From positions 124,001-188,000 of the forward strand of contig JAUIRK010000985.1 of NCBI GenBank assembly GCA_030549495.1: DNA of 64,000 nucleotides, given 5' to 3'. The notes below the pieces were generated by a model. That model was not told the DNA's origin. It saw only the letters and a program-made list of their open reading frames with translations, and did no database searches. Origin of the DNA: Nectonema munidae. Its lineage: Eukaryota; Nematomorpha; Nectonematoida; Nectonematidae. A program made the translations under genes and the position numbers. This document shows positions 57,048-64,000 of the stretch, piece by piece; within the stretch, counting starts at the first letter, position 1; each line of letters opens with the position of its first letter.

Positions 57048-58435
57048 CTATAAATGATCAATCTCGGAATATTTTGGCAGAGATGCGCCTGATGACGAAG
57101 AGGGGGGTGGCGGATGCATGTGGGAGGTGGCTTGGTCGAGAGAAGTGTTGATGAGAAGGTGGGATCTGCTATCAGAAGCCAGGGATTGCAAAGACGGCTC
57201 CATTTGATAGGGGTTGGGTGGAGGGGAGGGCGTGCTCGGGAACTGTTGCTGGATGAGCGGCACTTGCTGCATACCCGCGTGGTAGGAGTCGAAGGGCTGT
57301 GCAGCAGGAGAGTTGAAGGAGGTTGAATTCGATGGAAGTACGTGGATATAGGAGGGCGGCTGAAATGAATACGGCATCGCTTCTTGAGGACTACCATTGT
57401 TGTTGTTGTTGATAATACTGCCGCCAGTATTATTTAGGGGGTTATTTGCATAAAAGTTGACATTCTTATAAAACTTCTGCTGCCTAAAGAGTTTCCACTG
57501 TCTCTCAAGTTCTTGCTCTTTCTTAACTTTGTTTGCATAAAAGTTTCTTTGGTTATGAGAAATAAGCATGGGGTCATCAGCAGCGTAATTACCGGTAATA
57601 GAAGCGTTGTTCGAGATGAAGCAGCATTCAACTTCGCTAGTGTTATCAACGCTGCTATTCTTAGGGTTATCGTTGTTTGGCATGCTGATGACAGTTGTAG
57701 CCACTTCAGCGGTGCTAGCTTGTAATATAGGACTTGCAAGGTTGCCTTCGCGTTGTTGTGCTCCTTCTTCCGGAGACTTTCCCGCAAATTCAAAGAGCTT
57801 TTCCTGCGTTTTCTGAATGCGAAGAGTGGAGCGGTTTTCGCGAGCCTTTTGCAAAAAGGGAATTCGCGCATCTGAAGGCACGGAACGCCACAGCTTTGCC
57901 ATTTGCTTCACACGTTCATAAGCATTCGGAATGCTCTGCCTAAGGTAGGGGTGGTTGATGTTCGCATACAAGACTGGAGATATCGTGGCCATGCTTCCCA
58001 ACATCTCGTCCTTTTCCCACTTCAGGCTGCTTCTTTGATTGGAAACGCCTTTCTCACTGCCACTTCCGCTGTTCTCATTACTCAGCAAAACGTGCAAATA
58101 GGAATTGTTGATAGCCTGGCACACAGGCACCGTGGAGGGAGAATTGGCTTGCGATGAAGCCACTTTATAGTGGGACGCGGGATTGCCCATACTTCCAACT
58201 TCAAAAGAAGGGTTTTGCTGTATGACATGCGATTGGGTGTTGGAGTGAAAGTCATTGTTAAGGTTTATTGATGCATTGTTATCATGATCACATGAGAGCA
58301 GAACAGCGTCTATGTCAGAAATGTCCATCTGCGGTAAATTCGCTTCTATCTCAGCTGTGTCAAGATAGCTTTCAATGATTGACATGTTTGGATTTTGTGT
58401 TTGCGGAAAATAACTCGGTAAAGAATTATGCACTT
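57048..58435 (-). CDS. Lpt: KMT2C/KMT2D (MLL3/4; Lpt-like) exon with HMG box, ends in stop
   Basis: The exon follows TCCACTTTAG at 58436-58437 and starts in phase 1. It is open for 462 codons to TAG. Residues about 145-214 form the HMG box, including LGSMATISPVLYANINHPYL, KQMAKLWRSVPSDA and FLQKARENRSTLRIQKTQ. This matches my recollection of the HMG region of KMT2C/KMT2D and of Drosophila Lpt. The segment KKEQELERQWKLFRQQK, after the box, also fits. The rest is Asn-, Ser- and Pro-rich. In the COMPASS-like complex these proteins help deposit H3K4 monomethylation at enhancers. The exon ends PKYSEIDHL then stop, with no SET domain seen. In flies the gene is split into Lpt (PHD, HMG) and trr (SET); this copy looks like an Lpt-type product. 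The GTG that starts the open frame at 58433 is not an initiator. Confidence 0.85.
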
Positions 58436-58665
58436 CTAAAGTGGAATTTAATTTTAGGAATTATGTAAAAATAACTTCATCTCTATACATACATAAATCA
58501 ATGAGGACAAATGAATTAGGATTCAAAGGAACAAAAATTATTTTAAAAAATCAAAGGAAAATACCCTTTCAAAAGAGAGTTAGTGGATCGCGTTAGAAAG
58601 AGGGAAAATGTTATTATTAAAAAGTCAAGAATATTTTTCAGTGTTGTGATAAGTAACTTACAGAG

Positions 58666-58791
58666 GTAAAGCTACCGCGAGGTGTTTTCATCGAGAAGGC
58701 ACAATTTGGCCGCTTGTATCGAACTATGAAGAAGTGAGACTTGATGCGGGAACGAACCTAGGACCTTGAGTTATCGAAACCTTGCTCACGC
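58666..58791 (-). repeat. tRNA-derived SINE, copy 2
   Basis: Matches 45614-45755 through CATCGAGAAGGCACAATTTG, TTGTATCGAACTATGA and ACCTTGAGTTATCGAAACC. The B-box region reads GGTTCGTTCCC. The A-box side is shortened by a deletion. Confidence 0.75.
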
Positions 58792-59969
58792 ACCTGCAAG
58801 CTTTGAGATCAAGTAAAAAAGTGTAATGAAATTTTTACAAAATTACTTTATATTGTTTGTTTTTTCTAGGATCAAATGGCTTAAGATAAATAGTTTGTGG
58901 ATGGACATAACTTTACTTCAGTGCTACTCCGAAGTAGAAGATTGGATATGTGGGATACAGTAAAAGAATCAAGACCTTAATATGTTTCACCTTTCTCCAA
59001 ATTGTAAATATAAATTAAGACTAGAAAAGCAAACTTTTTTGTACGTAAAAAAAGCCATTCGGTTGAATACCACACCAACATAAAAGTTAAGCAAGACAAA
59101 AATTATTCTTGTATCACTCAACACCATATATTAACCCCTTTTGAGGAAGCAAATTTGGAGGCGACTAATCGTCTGTTTTTTTCAACGCAATTTTATCAAA
59201 TTAAAGCAGATGATTTACGTACAAGCTAGTTCCTAAAGCAACGCTTTTTAACGTGGGGTGCAATCAAGAGCGAGAGATCTTAATAAACTTTTTGTTAAAA
59301 ATGCCTCCAACCTTTCATTTTGCTGATTTCATAAGGTAATGTTTTCTATGCTTTGGGAGTATCCTTATCTGATTACTACTATATATAACTATGTATCAAT
59401 TTCTATTATCAACTTTGCCTAATTCCTTACTACTGATTAGTAACGCCATTCATACTAGGTTATCCATTGTCAACATCTAGAAAGCAATAAAAGTGAGAAA
59501 CAATGAAATCTCATTAATTTATCTCATGCATTTATTTTAATACATGCTTGTGTATTTTATAAAAAAAATTTTTATTATGAAAAAAGAAGAAAAAAAAATT
59601 TTTTTACACAAAGCATATCGTTTTTCATACTATGACATTAAAATATAATTTTTCAAAAACGTAGCAAGGAGAAGATATTTATTTTAAAGTATGGTTGTTA
59701 AAAAAAATGATACGCGCGGTGGGGGCAAAATTATGCATACCAGATAACAATAAGTGGGCTATGAAAAGAGAAACAGTTCTACATTTTCTGAATTATTTAT
59801 AGAATTGATACTGAAATCATACAAAATTATTGATAAAAGCTTAAAATTATTCGGAATTTTCATTTTCCTTGGTAGGTTAAATACTTAAAATCTATTACAA
59901 ATGTTAAACATATCTAATATATAGATATATACGAACTTTTAAAAGTAAATCAATCTAAATAATTTTTGA

Positions 59970-60015
59970 GGGGGAGGTGAGGGGGGTAGGGGTGGGGGAA
60001 GGGGAGGGGGAGGAA
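59970..60015 (+). repeat. G-rich tract with G-quadruplex potential
   Basis: Contains at least six runs of four or more G separated by 1-6 bases on the plus strand (GAGGGGGAGGTGAGGGGGG and onward). The complementary minus strand, the sense strand of the KMT2-like gene, is C-rich. Confidence 0.7.
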
Positions 60016-60153
60016 TAAGAAGTTGTGGTAAATGTGAATTGTACAAATTAGATGTACAAGAAAAATACTAAATCTGTTTAAGTGTTTTGTAAAAAAGTCT
60101 TGGAATTTTATAGAGATAGGAAGTAAAGAAAGAAAGATAAATAAGTTTAGTAC

Positions 60154-60298
60154 TAGCGTATTTGTTGGATGAGATTGCAGCAGTTGTTGTTGTGAGTAAG
60201 GGATTGTTGATGGCGGGAGCGGTACTCATACTTGTAGATGATGCCTTAGTGCCAGAATTTTCTTCAGTAGGGAAGAAGCAACTAAAGTCATTCTCATC
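60154..60298 (-). CDS. Lpt: KMT2C/D (Lpt-like) internal exon
   Basis: Acceptor TTATTTGTTTTTAG, then DENDFSCFFPTEENSGTKAS in phase 0, followed by a Thr/Ser/Ala-rich stretch. The donor GCTA|GTACTA is weak, but ending in phase 1 fits the next exon exactly. Without splicing, the frame would run to a stop about 40 codons on. Confidence 0.65.
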
Positions 60299-62532
60299 CT
60301 AAAAACAAATAAACAACATTAACGCATCTGATGATTAAAAGTTACGTAAGCGCGTCAAACATCGCCTTTACAAAAATAGAAATCGCCTGCTCTCATAAAT
60401 CCTCTTTAATACAAATCTTCGGCGTTAAATTGGATACCGTCAGATTATTGTGGTCGTTAATAATGTTTAAGTGTTTCATTTATGGGCTGATCAAATGACA
60501 CACATACTTTGAAATTGTTACGCACTATTATATTACAGATGTCAAAAGAATAAAAAAAATGAAGATATAAAACTTCAATTCTTTTTATATTTTATATATC
60601 ATATATCGTGTCGAAAAATTTTGACTCAATTATTTTAGAACTTCTTATATCTTGTGTTTACAACAAATAAATAGGGGGGAGGAGAGAAGGAGGGGGATGC
60701 TAGAGCCCCCACTTACCCCTCCATGGCTAGAGCCATATGCATGACATACCCATCTCGAGATGTCGCCCAGCGCCTAAACTAAAAATAAACCTAATTATGT
60801 TGGCCTTAACAAATTAGTAGGTTAAATTTTCTAACTTTTAATTTGATCTCAATTTTTAAAATGGTTGACAGCAGCTTCACCGAGAATTCTAACTTATCCA
60901 ATTTCATAGGGAGGCGTGCAACCTACAAATCATGCACGCGAGTATTGAAAAACTAGAAGAAACTTCAAGTTAAGCATTTTGAATCATTGAACCACATGGA
61001 AAGAGCGGCTTCTAGCTTTGATTCGCGTTCATCGTGAATTCTTTTGTAGATTTAATTCGTCTTTAGGCAATTCACACATTTTCAAGTCCTCTTTTTAATA
61101 TCAGAAATTGTATTCCTTGCAATGCAAACACCAAAAATGTTCTCTATATGAGATGGAATTTGATATAGACAGAGTTTTGACATCAATCAGACAATAAAAT
61201 TATCGAGTGATCACGCATGTCAGGAGTTGCGCAGAAAAATTGAACAAAAGAGAAACATCGATGAAGATCAAAACTATTCCATCACACTAATCCCAATTTT
61301 CTCATCTGTCCCATTTTTGATTTTTCTTAATTTAGCAAATTGTTGGCTAGCATGTGCGTATTTGTGTGTGAAGAGTGATAATGCAAAACAATATTTCAGC
61401 TTTATTCACTGTCATAAAGGAAAGAATTGGGTTACAAAGTTGCAAGTTAAATTAGTTTAAATTTTTAAGTAAATTAAAAAAAAGTTATGGATGAAAAGTC
61501 GAATTATTGATTTTCTTAGTAAGAAAAGGTATATAAAATATGAGTGTCGGAGTAGGAATCTTAATATGTCGCATAATTATAGCAAAGCATAGAAAATAAT
61601 TTATATAAAATTTCGGTTTTTTTAAAAAAAAGTATCGAATAGTAAATTGTCGGTATAATTAAGGCTTGGTTTAACAAAGAATTTCTGTAGCAGTACTAAA
61701 CATGAAACAAAATTAAAAAATTATACGCGCCTTTTCTAATATCATATTAATTGTAGGACTTCTGATCATATTAAATTAAATTCTAGAATCTCTCACAAGC
61801 ACGTCTTGGATAAAGATTCTGTGATTATACAAATTTTCTACTCACGCATGTGATCTCATTTGAGTATTTATAGGATGAAAATAAATTAAAATATGTTGTC
61901 GTTGTTGTTGTTAGCCCCTAGATTATACTATCTCTATATGAGTATACTCTATCAGTTCAACACAAAGCTTTGTTTAAACTAAGAGAGAATTTCCATAAAA
62001 GCAAATACGCTCAGGAAAAAGTGTAGAATTTTGTTACACTTTCGCAGCAGCAGCGATAAACCAGTGTAATTTCAGCCAACCCCCAAAATCCACCATAAGG
62101 TACTGCTGGCTTTTTGAAGGCATATTTTATTTTTAATTAAAATATCTCGTTGTATAAACTTATTTTAAGTCCAAAAAATGAAATAAACTAAAATCATTCT
62201 GACATTTTTAGAAATCTTATTTTTATCCAAAAGGAAAAGAAAGCGTTGTATTTAAAATGTTTTAATATCTATTTGGAAAGAAAAATTAAAAAATGTTCTC
62301 ATTTTTATTCTAAATAGTTAAAAATATTTAAATACATTTTTATACTCGCATTATGTGTGAAAAATTAAAGCTTCGAGTTTTGAGAAGACTCTGGTTTATT
62401 TCTGTTTTTTGAGATTATATAAATAAGTTTTCCTTCTAAAAAGTTGAAAACATTAAAATAAATTGCATTATCAAAAAATCAAGAATTCAAAAAGTTTTGA
62501 GAAAATATAATATGGAGAAACCATATGTATAC

Positions 62533-63256
62533 TAGAGATGTATTGGATGTGGAATATTTTTTATTCGCGGATATCAAATTTGACATCCAAGCCAATGCGA
62601 ATGTCAGAAGTAATTATTTTAGAGGATGCGGATATCATAATTGATATTGTTTTATACTTTTTAAAAATTTAAAGAGATGTCAATGCATATGTGCAGTGGC
62701 GGTTATTTTTTGACTGCACCCCATGTTGGCCCCTCCACATCAGCTGAAAAAATTAATCTAGAGAATTTTGTTGATGAATTTGATAGTCGACATGATAATC
62801 GTCCAATTAAGCTGCATTGAAAATTTTAAATATTGTTTTTTTATAAATAAACATTTTTTGTTTTTGGAGTGTTTCAGTGATTGTAAATACAAAGTTAAAA
62901 AAGTTAAAATTTTCAAAAATTATGAAAATTCATTGGAATAATTGAAAGAAAAACAAAGTAAAACATATGTATTTGGTAAATTGCAAAATTTATAAAAAAT
63001 TATCGATTTAAAAACGTGGCTCTTGTTTCGCCCCCTCACTTTTGAAAATCTAGAACCGCCACTGCATATGTGTGCTATCATAAAGAATAATGAGAGAGAT
63101 TTAAAGTAAAAATTTTACTTTATGGTATATAGAAAAAAGAAAAATATTTGAAAATTGCGAATGTTGAAACTTAAATTATCCGCGGATGAGGATGTTAAGA
63201 GGATGTAAAATTTTTTTAAAGATAATCCGCATCTGGGGATATCCACTACATCTCTA
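62533..63256. mobile_element. hAT-like MITE, 724 bp, with perfect 8-bp target-site duplication
   Basis: Left end TAGAGATGTATTGGATGT and inverted right end TAGAGATGTAGTGGATAT. The target duplication ATGTATAC is at 62525-62532 and 63257-63264. Inside the ends are several GCGGATRT words, like sub-terminal transposase-binding repeats. A second MITE sits inside it. No coding capacity. Confidence 0.9.
62694..63064. mobile_element. hAT-like MITE, 371 bp, nested in the first
   Basis: Left end CAGTGGCGGTTATT and inverted right end CAGTGGCGGTTCTA. The target duplication CATATGTG is at 62686-62693 and 63065-63072, without mismatch. It inserted after the outer element, so it is the younger of the two. 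Confidence 0.92.
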
Positions 63257-63821
63257 ATGTATACATTATATTAAAGAGCACGTATTGACTTTACAAATCA
63301 AATGAAACAGAAATAGAATGTAAGATTGGTTTGCGAGTTTTTACACGCTTGTTACACGAAATGTTCGTGAACCGAAGAGGTTTTCCCCATTTTACTGTAG
63401 GTTATCAGTAGCAAATATTAAAAGCCCACATTTTCACTTTCATGATCCAGGGAACATCACGTAAACAAGTAAGTCAAAAATGATCGTAAAACGATGTGTT
63501 CCTTGGTCACGGTTCTACTGTATATGAATTTATAAAAATAGTGGAAAGTATGAAATTTTGCAAAATTCGAGAACAAAAAGATTTCGCGAACTCAATTTCA
63601 AGCGTTCTAAGTTGTTTATATTTTTTTATAACATTTAAAATCTTTCATACTATTTCGATATTAAAGTGTTTAACAAGTAAAAAAAACTAAACCTTTTAGG
63701 CGAAATATCTAAAATTTTAGAATGTTTATCCGCAAAATTAAAGCATATTAATGGTGTTCTTACTAACACAAAAGCTTAGAATATGCCCTCAATGGGATGC
63801 AAAGAGAAAGAGAGAACTTAC

Positions 63822-63998
63822 GGCAAAGGTTTCTTCATTACACGCAGATTTTAGAGGGGGCATTGAAGTGGGTAGGGATGATGATTGAAGGTTATTATTA
63901 TTGTTATTATGCTGAAGACTGGAAACAATGCTACTCTTTTCGCAGGAAGTAAGCACATCTTTGGAAACATCAGAGCAGAGGGGCGATGAGTGAGCTGT
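63822..63998 (-). CDS. Lpt: KMT2C/D (Lpt-like) exon running off the window
   Basis: The minus frame is open from the window edge and encodes 59 residues rich in Ser, Asn, Leu and Pro, including a run of Asn. It ends ACC TTT GCC|GTAAGT in phase 0, a strong donor that matches the acceptor at 60299. The upstream part, expected to carry PHD fingers, lies beyond 64000. Confidence 0.65.
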
Positions 63999-64000
63999 TA

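Larger units (their letters stand above)
58436..60153 (-). other. KMT2C/D-like intron with SINE and G-rich tract
   Basis: Holds the second SINE copy (58666-58791), the third copy of a dispersed repeat (59173-59217) and a G-rich tract (59970-60015). Confidence 0.55.
60299..63821 (-). other. KMT2C/D-like intron carrying two nested MITEs
   Basis: A 3.5-kb intron between GCC|GTAAGT and TTTTTAG. A plus-strand 77-codon ORF at 61227-61460 is treated as chance. A GC-richer patch lies at about 60680-60780. The rest is AT-rich apart from the MITEs. Confidence 0.55.

Noticed and set aside
57048..57397. Alternative minus-strand ORF of 141 codons in another frame (56972-57397)
   Set aside because: Overlaps the KMT2-like exon, which has family likeness and continuous coding; the other frame is a shadow.
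61227..61460. 77-codon plus-strand ORF in the KMT2-like intron
   Set aside because: Contains a hydrophobic stretch but no family likeness and no start or splice support.

Overview
This window is a piece of an AT-rich animal genome: spliced genes with GT-AG introns, many decayed DNA transposons, tRNA-derived SINEs, microsatellites and long non-coding stretches. The kind of animal is an inference. The AT-richness, the mariner and hAT load, and an LMO gene and a KMT2C/D-Lpt-like gene of arthropod flavour would fit a caligid copepod (sea louse), but no marker gene here proves it.

Left end (1-7760). This is the most unusual part. On the minus strand lies a broken copy of part of a positive-strand RNA virus genome. 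It holds a superfamily 1 helicase lacking its start, followed by an alphavirus-like (virga/nege/kita-like) RNA-dependent RNA polymerase, and then an unbroken 183-codon ORF with a membrane segment. The viral part carries one in-frame stop and one frameshift at an AT microsatellite. It joins in frame to a GC-richer block of retroelement-like ORFs (a gag-like ORF and an acidic Pro-rich ORF). Beyond that is a reverse transcriptase/RNase H gene of DIRS/Ngaro-like type. A second, diverged fragment of such an RT lies on the other side of the viral block.

8.7-10.9 kb holds the last exons of an unrecognised plus-strand gene rich in Gly, Ser, Met, Tyr and Arg. From 11 to 38 kb there are almost only mobile-element remains: hAT (at least four), mariner, Merlin, a CR1/jockey-like LINE, two degenerate tandem arrays of about 130 bp, a tandem duplication and a homopolymer-rich stretch.

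38.7-42.9 kb holds an LMO1/3 (Drosophila Beadex) LIM-only gene on the plus strand with three visible coding exons. 43-52 kb is again repeats (LINE 3' end, SINE, piggyBac fragment). 52.5-53.5 kb holds an intronless divergent seven-transmembrane receptor. It meets, tail to tail with a 6-base gap, a small three-exon minus-strand gene that I assembled from splice signals. 54.3-55.3 kb has a hAT MITE and a second Tc1/mariner remnant.

Right end (57.0-64.0 kb). The minus strand carries three exons of a KMT2C/KMT2D (MLL3/4; Drosophila Lpt) homologue that continues beyond the window. It includes the HMG box and then reaches a stop codon, with no SET domain seen downstream. One of its introns contains two nested hAT MITEs, each with a perfect 8-bp target-site duplication.
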